A stretch of 17,072 bases of DNA from Deltaproteobacteria bacterium (GTDB lineage Bacteria > Desulfobacterota > Desulfobacteria > Desulfobacterales > Desulfatibacillaceae): assembly GCA_021815525.1 (NCBI GenBank), contig JAKAGN010000005.1:1-17072 (forward strand), in the 5' to 3' direction. Within the stretch, counting starts at the first letter, position 1. Every line of letters begins with the position of its first letter. Shown here piece by piece: positions 7,423 through 13,796 of this stretch. Below the pieces are notes generated by a model that worked only from the letters and a program-made list of their open reading frames with translations, was not told the origin of the DNA and did no database searches. The position numbers and the translations under genes are program-made.

Positions 7423-7433
7423 TGCGCCCTCCC

Positions 7434-9146
7434 TTACTTGTATTTCTTCTGGATGTAGGACTGTTGGGCGATGGACAGGATGTTGTTTACCAGCCAGTAA
7501 AGAACCAGGCCCGAGGGCAGGTTGATGAAGATGAAGGTGAAGACGATGGGAAGGGCCATCATCATCCGGGCCTGGGTGGGGTCGCCGGGCGGGGGCGACA
7601 TCTTCTGCTGGATGAACATGGTGACCCCCATGACCAGGGTGAGGATGGGGATTCCAGATGGCTCCACAAAGGGCACGTGGAGCGAGGGCATCAAGCGGTC
7701 GGGCTCGGAAAGGTCGTTGATCCATCCCCAGAAGGCCGCGTGCCTAAGCTCTATGGCGCCGTAGAGCATACGCCACAGGGCGAAAAAAACCGGAATCTGG
7801 AGCAGGATGGGCAGACACCCGCTCATGGGATTCACCTTGTAGGTGCGGTAAAGGGCGAAGACCTCCTCGTTCATGCGCTTCTTGTCGTCCTTGTACCGTT
7901 CCCGAATCTCCTGCATGAGCGGCTGGAGCTTCTTCATGGCGCTCATGGACTTGTAGCTCTTGGCCGAAAGGGGCCAGAAGATAAGCTTGATGATGAAGGT
8001 CAAGAGCATGATGGCCAAGCCGTAGTTGGGGATCACCCGATACATGGCGTCCATGGCCAGAAGGAGGGGTTTGGCGATGACGGCCCACATGCCGAAGGAA
8101 AGAGCCCTCTGAAAACGTCCGCCAGCGGCCTTCAAAGCGTCCATGCTCTTGGGGCCCATGAACACCCGGAGGCCGTAAGTCCGCTCCGCGCCCGGCGGAA
8201 TCGTGGCCCTGGGGTTGACGTAGCGGACCGATACCAGGTCCTCCTTGTCCATGGCCTGGGCGCTGAAGACCGCCGATGCCTCCTGGGGGGACTGGGGGGC
8301 CACGGCGCACAGGAAGTAACGGTCGGTCACGCCGGCCCAATGAATGACGCCGGTCTCGGTCAGCGCCCCGTTCTTCTTGAGCTTGGCCGCCTTTCCCTCC
8401 GTCAGCTTCTCCTTCACAAGCGCCTCGGGGCCCTCGAACCCGTAACGGGAGGGATTCGCGGCCTGGAGCGAGCGGATCTCAAGGGCCAGGCAGTCGGTGA
8501 GCGGAAGGGCCGATCGGTTCCTCACGGTTACGGCGAGGTTGAAGGCATAGGTGGCGGGGTCGAAGGTGTAACGTTTCTCCACGGAAAGCCCCTTGGCGGA
8601 GGTCCAGGAGAATACGACGTCCGCCGGCTTTCCAGCCACGTCCACCCGGTCGCGGGCGTCGGTGGTGAACATGGCGGTGGAAAGCTCAGGGACGCTGCCG
8701 TCCGTGAAGGATGTGCCGAGGGTCATGTCCCCTTCCGGAAGATGGATCATCTCCTTGGCCGGGGAATGCGGGTGGGTTGATTCCCGGTACTTTTTCAGGG
8801 TAAAGTCCGTGACGGTGCCGCCACGGCTCGAAAAACGGGCCGTGTAAAGCGGCGTTTCCACCGTTATGAGACGGCCGGGCGCGGGCAGGGCGGCAAGGGG
8901 GGCCGCCGTTGCCGGCGTGGCAGCCGCGGCGGACGCGAGAGCCGTGGTGCCGGTTCCGGCCGCCGGCGCTCCGGATGCAGCGGTCGCGCCTCCGGGCTCG
9001 GCCTTGGCACCGCCCGCCGCATTCTGCGCCATCTTGGCGGTTTTGGACGCCGGGGGCGGCACGGGCGGGGGCGAGAAAAAATAGGCCCAGGCCAGGTAGA
9101 GAAAAAAGCAGATGACGATGGCCGTAATAAAACGGACTTGTTCCAT
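7434..9146 (-). CDS. yidC: Membrane protein insertase YidC
   Basis: YidC inserts and folds inner-membrane proteins, alone or with SecYEG. This 570-residue protein has the Gram-negative architecture: a first membrane helix (about 5-24), an Ala/Pro/Gly-rich linker (27-90), a large periplasmic beta domain (about 91-345), and the conserved five-helix core (about 355-565). The conserved cytosolic loop LQPLMQEIRERYKDDKKRMNEE and the block NPMSGCLPILLQIPVFFALW are clear. The positive residue of the hydrophilic groove is lysine (K387 in FIIKLIFWPL) where E. coli has arginine, a substitution that keeps the charge. The C terminus is basic (QKKYK). ATG 9146 has AAGGAG 7-8 nt upstream. It lies between yidD (98-nt gap) and jag. 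Confidence 0.98.
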   Translation of the reverse strand: MEQVRFITAIVICFFLYLAWAYFFSPPPVPPPASKTAKMAQNAAGGAKAEPGGATAASGAPAAGTGTTALASAAAATPATAAPLAALPAPGRLITVETPLYTARFSSRGGTVTDFTLKKYRESTHPHSPAKEMIHLPEGDMTLGTSFTDGSVPELSTAMFTTDARDRVDVAGKPADVVFSWTSAKGLSVEKRYTFDPATYAFNLAVTVRNRSALPLTDCLALEIRSLQAANPSRYGFEGPEALVKEKLTEGKAAKLKKNGALTETGVIHWAGVTDRYFLCAVAPQSPQEASAVFSAQAMDKEDLVSVRYVNPRATIPPGAERTYGLRVFMGPKSMDALKAAGGRFQRALSFGMWAVIAKPLLLAMDAMYRVIPNYGLAIMLLTFIIKLIFWPLSAKSYKSMSAMKKLQPLMQEIRERYKDDKKRMNEEVFALYRTYKVNPMSGCLPILLQIPVFFALWRMLYGAIELRHAAFWGWINDLSEPDRLMPSLHVPFVEPSGIPILTLVMGVTMFIQQKMSPPPGDPTQARMMMALPIVFTFIFINLPSGLVLYWLVNNILSIAQQSYIQKKYK

Positions 9147-9244
9147 TCCCTAACTCCTTTTAAACGCGAGCGCCGTACCGCCTGAAAGCGGGCTACGCGC
9201 GGGCACACCGGTCGGGCTCTTACCCGGGGCGGCGTAATTCCGGC

Positions 9245-9559
9245 TCATGGGACCGGGTCCACGCCACCGGGATGAAAAGGGTGGCACTTCAAGACACGCC
9301 GGATCGCAAGATAAAGGCCGCGCAGGACGCCGTGGCGCCTGATGGCCACGATGGCGTACTCGGAGCACGACGGCGAAAAGCGGCACGTAGGCCCCAAAAG
9401 CGGCGAGATGAGGACCTGATAAATCCGGATGGAAAGGACGAGGAGGCGCTCAACGGGACGCAGCCTTGCCCACGCGGCCGAAAATATCTTCCAGGGCCGC
9501 GAAAAGCGTGGCGTTATCGGCGTTTTTCGCAACGGCCTTGGCGATGACGTTGACGTCAT
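9245..9559 (-). CDS. yidD: Membrane protein insertion efficiency factor YidD
   Basis: YidD is a small membrane-associated helper of YidC. The family core is unmistakable: IRIYQVLISPLLGPTCRFSPSCSEYAIVAIRRHG and a C-terminal CHPFHPGGVDPVP (quoted in parts: ISPLLGPTCRF, PSCSEYA, GGVDPVP). The start is uncertain. ATG 9559 gives 104 residues and overlaps rnpA by 110 nt; TTG 9532 gives 95. The family core begins near RPVERLLVLSIRIYQ, about residue 34, and no ATG, GTG or TTG codon lies there, only CTG at 9463. Either the protein has a 30-residue N-terminal extension encoded within rnpA, or an unusual start is used. Translation is probably coupled to rnpA. Confidence 0.93.
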   Translation of the reverse strand: MTSTSSPRPLRKTPITPRFSRPWKIFSAAWARLRPVERLLVLSIRIYQVLISPLLGPTCRFSPSCSEYAIVAIRRHGVLRGLYLAIRRVLKCHPFHPGGVDPVP

Positions 9560-9818
9560 GGGGAGGGCTCAACAAATGCCGGTGGAGGCGGAAGTACTCC
9601 CTGACCAGTCGCTTGATCCTGTTCCGTACAACGGCGCATCCCACCTTCCGGGTGACGGTGACCCCAAGCCGCGTCTCCGGCCCCAGGGCGGGCCGGAACG
9701 CGGCTATGAACCAGGAGTTCTCCGCACGCGGCCCCCGATGGGACAGGCGGACGAAATCCTGGCGGCGCGTCAGCCGGTGGCATTTTTTATAGGGAAAGAC
9801 GCCCATGGAACCGGTCAA
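9450..9818 (-). CDS. rnpA: Ribonuclease P protein component
   Basis: RnpA is the protein subunit that helps the RNase P RNA bind and process 5' leaders of pre-tRNAs. The 122-residue product has the usual length, the N-terminal RLTRRQDFVRL motif and the signature RNRIKRLVRE (65-74). Two starts are possible. TTG 9818 overlaps the rpmH stop as TTGA and has AGGAAG about 11 nt upstream inside rpmH. ATG 9806 gives MGVFPYKKCHRL, closer to typical N termini, but has no ribosome site. I use TTG because of the coupling arrangement. The 3' end overlaps yidD. Confidence 0.95.
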   Translation of the reverse strand: MTGSMGVFPYKKCHRLTRRQDFVRLSHRGPRAENSWFIAAFRPALGPETRLGVTVTRKVGCAVVRNRIKRLVREYFRLHRHLLSPPHDVNVIAKAVAKNADNATLFAALEDIFGRVGKAASR

Positions 9819-9949
9819 ACGGTCAGGCGCTTCCTCCCCTTGGCCCGGCGGCGGGCCAGGACCCGGCGGCCCTGGGCCGTGGCCATGCGGGCGCGAAATC
9901 CGTGGGTGCGGGCGTGACGCTGATTGTGGGGCTGAAAGGTCCTTTTCAT
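9815..9949 (-). CDS. rpmH: 50S ribosomal protein L34
   Basis: A 44-codon frame encodes a highly basic protein beginning MKRTFQPHNQRHARTHGFR and ending RRRAKGRKRLTV. This matches L34 along its whole length, a component of the large ribosomal subunit. ATG 9949 has AAAGGAG 6 nt upstream. It heads the rpmH-rnpA-yidD-yidC-jag-mnmE operon in the order conserved across bacteria, and its stop overlaps the rnpA TTG start. The leader contains a 12-bp hairpin. There is nothing odd in the protein itself. Confidence 0.98.
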   Translation of the reverse strand: MKRTFQPHNQRHARTHGFRARMATAQGRRVLARRRAKGRKRLTV

Positions 9950-9973
9950 GGCTTTCTCCTTTAAAAGACTACA

Positions 9974-10002
9974 GAAAATGCGACATGGAGTGTCGCGTTT
10001 TC
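9974..10002 (-). promoter_or_regulatory. Hairpin in the rpmH leader
   Basis: GAAAATGCGACA (9974-9985) and TGTCGCGTTTTC (9991-10002) pair over 12 bp with one G-T wobble and a 5-nt loop. In the minus direction the hairpin lies about 12 nt before the rpmH ribosome site. It may be an attenuator, a processing stem or a protein-binding structure; it has no T tract right after it, only TGTAGTCTTTT. Confidence 0.55.
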
Positions 10003-10070
10003 CCGGCAGCCTGCAGATTCAATTTTTTCCAAGATCACTTACCCTTCCGGCGGCCGGCCGCTCCACATCG

Positions 10071-10100
10071 TTGCGGCCCGCGCCGAAACCATCCTATAAT
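10071..10100 (+). promoter_or_regulatory. Candidate plus-strand promoter with perfect -10 box
   Basis: TATAAT (10095-10100) is a perfect sigma70 -10 box with TTGCGG (10071-10076) 18 nt upstream. It points toward pdaD and would give a leader of about 160 nt. Its -10 overlaps the minus-strand -10 of the rpmH promoter. Confidence 0.45.
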
Positions 10101-10123
10101 GCACAAGGGCGCGGGCTTGTCAA
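10096..10123 (-). promoter_or_regulatory. Candidate sigma70 promoter for the rpmH operon
   Basis: On the minus strand a perfect TTGACA (10118-10123) is followed after 16 nt by CATTAT (10096-10101; 4/6 match). Transcription would start near 10089 and give a leader of about 140 nt containing the 9974-10002 hairpin. It is the only strong -35 box upstream of rpmH. Confidence 0.6.
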
Positions 10124-10145
10124 GAAAAGCCTCCCTAATTTTTCA

Positions 10146-10174
10146 TTGACATCGCCCGGTTCTGCCTTTAAAAC
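10146..10174 (+). promoter_or_regulatory. Candidate sigma70 promoter for pdaD
   Basis: A perfect TTGACA (10146-10151) is followed after 17 nt by TAAAAC (10169-10174; 4/6 match). It would give an 85-90 nt leader before the pdaD ATG. It competes with the upstream TATAAT candidate as the main pdaD promoter. Confidence 0.5.
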
Positions 10175-10268
10175 CCGCTCTTGTTTTCATGCCGGGGAAG
10201 ATGCCCGTCCCCCCTTTTTTCACCCCGTTCGGACATCCGTCCCGCGCCCGCGGGAGAAGGAGGCGAAC

Positions 10269-10814
10269 ATGCTTGTTCCCCGCTACATGTTTTTCACCAA
10301 GGGGCTCGGATTCCACAAGGAAAAGCTGGCATCCTTCGAGCTGGCCCTGCGGGACGCCCGCATCGCCCACTTGAACATCGTCACGGTTTCCTCAATCTTT
10401 CCGCCCGATTGCAAGATCATAGACCTCGATAAGGGCGTCGGCCGGCTTCAGCCCGGCGAGGTCACCTTCTGCGTCATGGCCAAGGAGCAGAGCCAGGAGC
10501 CGGGCCGCCGGGTGGTGGCCTCCATTGGGCTCGCCATCCCCTCAGAGGCCGACCGCTACGGCTACCTCTCCGAGCACCACGGCTTCGGCCAGACCGAGGT
10601 GGAGGCCGGCGAGTACGCCGAGGACCTGGCCGCCAGCATGCTGGCCACCACCTTGGGCATCGAGTTCGACCCGGACAAGGACTACGACGAGCGCTCCGAG
10701 GTCTTCAAGATGAGCGGAAAGATAGTCGAGTCCCAGCACATCAGCCAGGCCGCGCTGGGCGCAGAGGGCCGCGTCTGGACCACCGTCATCGCCGCCGCGG
10801 TGTTTATACTCTAA
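10269..10814 (+). CDS. pdaD: Pyruvoyl-dependent arginine decarboxylase
   Basis: The enzyme converts arginine to agmatine, the first step of a polyamine route, using a pyruvoyl group made by self-cleavage instead of pyridoxal phosphate. The 181-residue protein matches the PvlArgDC family in length. The self-cleavage site is the S41-S42 pair in VTVSSIFPP, with N36 just before it (HLN36IVTVSS), which would give a small beta and a larger alpha chain. Downstream are GYLSEHHGFG and E110, the likely catalytic acid, in QTEVEAGEYAED. ATG 10269 has AGAAGGAGG 5 nt upstream; the longer open frame to 9948 crosses the promoters and is not real. It is divergent from rpmH and followed closely by a palindromic repeat. 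The family is best known from archaea and chlamydiae and also occurs in deltaproteobacteria. No other polyamine gene is in view. Confidence 0.95.
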   Translation: MLVPRYMFFTKGLGFHKEKLASFELALRDARIAHLNIVTVSSIFPPDCKIIDLDKGVGRLQPGEVTFCVMAKEQSQEPGRRVVASIGLAIPSEADRYGYLSEHHGFGQTEVEAGEYAEDLAASMLATTLGIEFDPDKDYDERSEVFKMSGKIVESQHISQAALGAEGRVWTTVIAAAVFIL

Positions 10815-10833
10815 GAATTGCCGGGGGGAGGGT

Positions 10834-10956
10834 CAGGCCGCCGGAAAGCGCGATCCGCCGTGTTGCGCTTCGCCTTGCGCTTGGTCACGTACTATCTGTA
10901 CGCTCCCTTCGCGCGCGCCTCGCGCGCCTTGCGGCTCATCGCTTTCCGGCGGCCTG
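10834..10956 (+). repeat. Palindromic dispersed repeat, copy A
   Basis: A 123-bp element begins 19 nt after the pdaD stop. Its ends are a perfect 17-bp inverted repeat, CAGGCCGCCGGAAAGCG (10834-10850) and its complement (10940-10956). Its centre is GGTCACGTAC-N5-GTACGCTCCC (10883-10907). The same core and overall plan recur at 12923-13043 after recJ in the same orientation, but the arms differ in sequence. Arm divergence with kept pairing points to a selected structure or a mobile palindromic (REP/MITE-like) family. I do not recognise a named family. Confidence 0.8.
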
Positions 10957-11010
10957 AAGCGTTGCCGTTCTCCCACCGGCCCCGATCTACCCAAAAAAAT
11001 TATCGGAAAC

Positions 11011-11075
11011 GCTCCACGTGTGCGCAGCACATGCGGAGCCATTATCGGGGGTCCGGGGGGACGTAGTCTCCCCGG
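11011..11075. repeat. Two consecutive hairpins in the pdaD-recJ gap
   Basis: The first hairpin is 11011-11023 with 11027-11039 (GCTCCACGTGTGC / GCACATGCGGAGC, one mismatch and one wobble). The second is 11053-11062 with 11066-11075 (CCGGGGGGAC / GTCTCCCCGG, one wobble). ATTATCGG occurs twice nearby, at 11000-11007 and 11041-11048. No coding function is apparent; the stretch looks like a mosaic of palindromic repeat pieces. Confidence 0.6.
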
Positions 11076-11109
11076 CCGCCGGAGGCGCTTTTGGAGAGGG
11101 GGTGGGTGT

Positions 11110-11175
11110 GCGGGGGAGGGGGAGAACCTTTTCATAGAAAAGGTTCTCCCCCTCCCCCGCCGCTTTTGTGTTTTC
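11110..11175 (+). terminator. Perfect 24-bp hairpin, terminator-like
   Basis: GCGGGGGAGGGGGAGAACCTTTTC (described in parts: G-rich 11110-11123, then GAACCTTTTC) pairs perfectly with 11137-11160 around a 3-nt ATA loop. The stem is followed by CGCTTTTGTGTTTTC. It lies about 300 nt after pdaD and 46 nt before recJ. The T-rich tail suggests plus-strand termination upstream of recJ, though it is interrupted. One arm resembles bases 1-35 of the window, so this is probably one member of a dispersed family. Confidence 0.6.
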
Positions 11176-11206
11176 GGCCGGCCGGGAACGTGCTAAAAAG
11201 GCCCTC

Positions 11207-12913
11207 ATGAAAAAGCGCTGGAACATCCTCTCCCCTGATCCCGAGGCCGTGATGAGCGTGGCCGGGAGCCTGCAATGCCACCCGGCGGTGGCCGCGGCCC
11301 TCGTGAATCGAGGCGTCTCCGATCCCCGGGCGGCCGAACGCTTCGTCAGGCCCCGCCTTTCGCACCTGGCCGACCCTTTTTCCATGAAGGACATGGACCG
11401 GGCCGTTCACCGCATCCTCGCCGCCGTGGCGCGGCGCGAACGGATCATCGTGTTCGGGGACTACGACGCCGACGGAGTCACGGCCACGGCGCTCATGCTG
11501 GACTTCCTGGAGAGCCTGGGCGCGCGGGCCGAGTGGTACATCCCCCACCGGACCCTCGAAGGCTACGGCTTCAAGGAGCGCCACGTTCCGCTCTTTTCCG
11601 GGGCCGGGCTCGTCATCACCGTGGACACCGGGATAGGGGGCGCGAGCGCCGTGGCCGCGGCCCGGAAGGCCGGGATCGACGTGGTGGTCACGGATCATCA
11701 CCTGCCGGAAGGCCCCCTGCCGGAGGCCGCGGCCGTGGTGAACCCCAAGCGGGACGACTGCCCCTCCGGCCTGGGTCACCTGGCCGGTGTCGGAGTCGCC
11801 TTCTTCCTGTGCGTGGCCCTGCGCGCCGAGGCCCGCCGACGCGGCTTCTTCGCTGGCGGGACCGAGCCCGACCTAAAGGACCTTTGCGATCTCGTGGCGC
11901 TTGGAACCGTTTCCGACATGGTGCCGCTCGTCCGGGAAAACCGCGTGCTCACGGCGGCTGGCCTGAAAATACTCCGGGAAGGCCGCCGGCCCGGGCTCCT
12001 GGCCCTTCTCCAGGCCGCCGGAATCGCGCCCCACGAGCTTTCGGAGCGCGGCATAGCCTTCGCCCTGGCGCCCCGCATCAACGCGGCCGGCCGCATGGCC
12101 CACGCCAAGCTGGCCCTCGCCCTTGTCCGCGCCCGGGACACCGTGGAGGCCGCCAACCTGGCCCAGGCCCTGGATCGCTTGAACCGCGAGCGCCAGGACA
12201 TGGAAAGGGAGATCACCGCCGAGGCCCTTGCCGCGGCCGAGAAAAAAATGGCCGAAAGCGCGCCGCCGGCCCTGGTGCTGGGCGCGCCCAAGTGGCACCC
12301 CGGGGTGGTGGGCATCGTGGCGGCAAGGCTGGCCCGGCAGTTCTACCGCCCGGTCATACTCTTGAACCTCGAAAACGGCGGGGGCGCGGGCTCGGCCCGC
12401 AGCATCGAGGGCGTGGACCTTTGCCGCTGCCTCGCGGATTGCGCCTCCCTCCTCACCACCTTCGGCGGCCACGTCATGGCGGCCGGGCTCTCCCTAAAGA
12501 GGGAGCTTCTCCCCGAGTTCGAGCGGGCCTTCCTGTCGGCCGTGGCCAAGAACGCCGCCGCCGGAGCCTTCACGGAAACCATACCCATCGACGCCTCACT
12601 GCGCATAGAGGACGCCGGCCCCCTGGTGGCCGACCAGGTGGCGTCGCTGGCCCCCTTCGGAAACGGAAACCCCGAGCCCGTTTTCATGGCGGAGAACCTG
12701 GCCGCCCGCAGCTCCCATCTCGTGGCCGAAAAACACGTGCGCATGACCTGGAACTCCCCGGCCGGGGCCAGGAACGCCATCTGGTTCAACGCCGGCCGCA
12801 CGGTGAACGCCGGAAGCACCATCGCCCGGGCCTGCTTCAAGGTCCAGTGGAACACCTTCCGGGACAGCAGGGACGTCCAGCTGGTGGTGGAGGACCTTTA
12901 CTCCGACGCGTGA
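11207..12913 (+). CDS. recJ: Single-stranded-DNA-specific exonuclease RecJ
   Basis: RecJ degrades single-stranded DNA 5' to 3' in recombination and mismatch repair in the cytoplasm. The 568-residue protein has the full family length and the DHH-phosphoesterase motifs: FGDYDADGVTA (83-93), TVDTGIG (138-144), VVTDHH (160-165) and ALGTVSDMVPL (231-241), followed by NAAGRM (292-297), GSARSI (395-400) and the DHHA1 motif FGGHVMAAG (419-427). The C-terminal OB-fold region (about 450-565) is present. I chose ATG 11207, which begins MKKRWN in the family style. A weak AAGG lies 7 nt upstream. GTG 11168 would extend it 13 residues into the hairpin tail. It is a single gene, bounded by a hairpin cluster before it and repeat copy B 9 nt after it. 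Confidence 0.97.
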   Translation: MKKRWNILSPDPEAVMSVAGSLQCHPAVAAALVNRGVSDPRAAERFVRPRLSHLADPFSMKDMDRAVHRILAAVARRERIIVFGDYDADGVTATALMLDFLESLGARAEWYIPHRTLEGYGFKERHVPLFSGAGLVITVDTGIGGASAVAAARKAGIDVVVTDHHLPEGPLPEAAAVVNPKRDDCPSGLGHLAGVGVAFFLCVALRAEARRRGFFAGGTEPDLKDLCDLVALGTVSDMVPLVRENRVLTAAGLKILREGRRPGLLALLQAAGIAPHELSERGIAFALAPRINAAGRMAHAKLALALVRARDTVEAANLAQALDRLNRERQDMEREITAEALAAAEKKMAESAPPALVLGAPKWHPGVVGIVAARLARQFYRPVILLNLENGGGAGSARSIEGVDLCRCLADCASLLTTFGGHVMAAGLSLKRELLPEFERAFLSAVAKNAAAGAFTETIPIDASLRIEDAGPLVADQVASLAPFGNGNPEPVFMAENLAARSSHLVAEKHVRMTWNSPAGARNAIWFNAGRTVNAGSTIARACFKVQWNTFRDSRDVQLVVEDLYSDA

Positions 12914-12922
12914 GACTTGGCA

Positions 12923-13043
12923 GCCTGTCTAAAAACGCGAATTGCTGTGTCGCGCATCAAAGCCAATTTCGGTCACGTACATAATAAGTACGCTCCCTCA
13001 TTGGCTTCTCGCACTCCTTGCACTTCATCGTTTTTATCCAGGC
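12923..13043 (+). repeat. Palindromic dispersed repeat, copy B
   Basis: This 121-bp element starts 9 nt after the recJ stop. The outer arms are GCCTGTCTAAAAACG (12923-12937) and CGTTTTTATCCAGGC (13029-13043), pairing except at two positions. An inner perfect stem AAGCCAAT / ATTGGCTT encloses the core GGTCACGTAC-N7-GTACGCTCCC (12971-12997). It shares the core, TCATCG near the right arm and the overall plan with copy A at 10834-10956. The 96 bases from here to the next gene hold no further feature I can support. Confidence 0.8.
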
Positions 13044-13139
13044 TTTATGGCGCCTTTTCAACGGGCCGCTCAATCTGCTGATTTTTTCTGCCGCGGGCCT
13101 GCAAGGGAATCGATATTCCAGTAAAATCGGAGCCGTCCC

Positions 13140-13796
13140 ATGGACCCCTTCCTTGAACCCACGCCGGTCATAGACTGCGGCCACCCCACGGTCCGGGCTT
13201 TTGCGCTGGAACATGCCGGAAATGAAAGCGATCCCGCGAAAGCCGCGGCTAGGCTCTTTTTGGCGGTGCGCGACGTCGTTACCTACGACCCCTTCACGCC
13301 CTTTTACGAGCCCGGTCACTACCTCGCCTCGCGGACCCTCGAAACCCGGCGGGGCTACTGCGTCATAAAGGCGGTGGCCTTGGCGGCCGTGGCCCGGGCC
13401 GCCGGGATACCAGCCCGGCTGGGCTTCGCCGACATGCGGAACCACGGGGCCCCGGCCGATATGAAGGAGGTCATGGGCACGGACGTCTTCGCCTGGCACG
13501 GCTTCGCCGAGCTTTTCGTGAACGGGGCCTGGCGCAAGGCCACGCCCGCCTTCCACGCGGACCTGTGCCGCCGCCACGACATAGAGCCCCTCGTCTTCGA
13601 CGGCGCATCCGACGCGGTTTTCCCGGCCCGCGACCTCTCCGGCCGCCCCTACGTGGAGTACCTGGCCTACCACGGGTCCTTCGCCGACCTCCCCCTTGAA
13701 CGGATCATGGCCGGCTGGCGCCGGGTCTACGGCGATTTTCGGGTTGACGCCTGGATCGCCGCCTTCGAGCCGGGCGGGAGCGCCCCCTTCCCATGA
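13140..13796 (+). CDS. Soluble transglutaminase-like cysteine protein
   Basis: This 218-residue protein is a compact transglutaminase/peptidase-like domain (the PF01841 type fold). The nucleophile candidate is C74 in RRGYCVIKAVALAAVARAAG, followed by GIPARLGF, the usual context of the active-site cysteine. The histidine is H120 in FAWHGFAELFV. The usual third residue, an aspartate in a DP-T motif, appears replaced: the matching stretch reads WRKATPAF (131-138). No signal peptide or membrane helix is visible, so it is probably cytoplasmic. ATG 13140 has GGAG 7 nt upstream. Its stop overlaps the start of the next gene (ATGA), making it the first gene of a coupled operon. Substrate and reaction (crosslinking, hydrolysis or deamidation) are unknown. 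Confidence 0.85.
   Translation: MDPFLEPTPVIDCGHPTVRAFALEHAGNESDPAKAAARLFLAVRDVVTYDPFTPFYEPGHYLASRTLETRRGYCVIKAVALAAVARAAGIPARLGFADMRNHGAPADMKEVMGTDVFAWHGFAELFVNGAWRKATPAFHADLCRRHDIEPLVFDGASDAVFPARDLSGRPYVEYLAYHGSFADLPLERIMAGWRRVYGDFRVDAWIAAFEPGGSAPFP

Noticed and set aside
7423..7725. Longer jag frame overlapping yidC
   Set aside because: Antiphase shadow of yidC; Jag_N begins at ATG 7422 with a good ribosome site.
6933..8780. Long plus-strand open frame (615 residues) opposite jag and yidC
   Set aside because: Arg/Pro/Gly-rich antisense shadow caused by high GC; the minus-strand genes are unambiguous.
9950..10268. Possible oriC between rpmH and pdaD
   Set aside because: No TTATNCACA-type boxes seen; the AT-rich stretches are explained by promoters and leader.
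9948..10268. Upstream extension of pdaD to 288 residues
   Set aside because: Crosses both promoter regions; the family length and AGAAGGAGG fix the start at 10269.
13099..13127. CTGCAA-17-TAAAAT as promoter of the four-gene operon
   Set aside because: Transcription would start after the ribosome site of the first gene; the -35 box is also poor.
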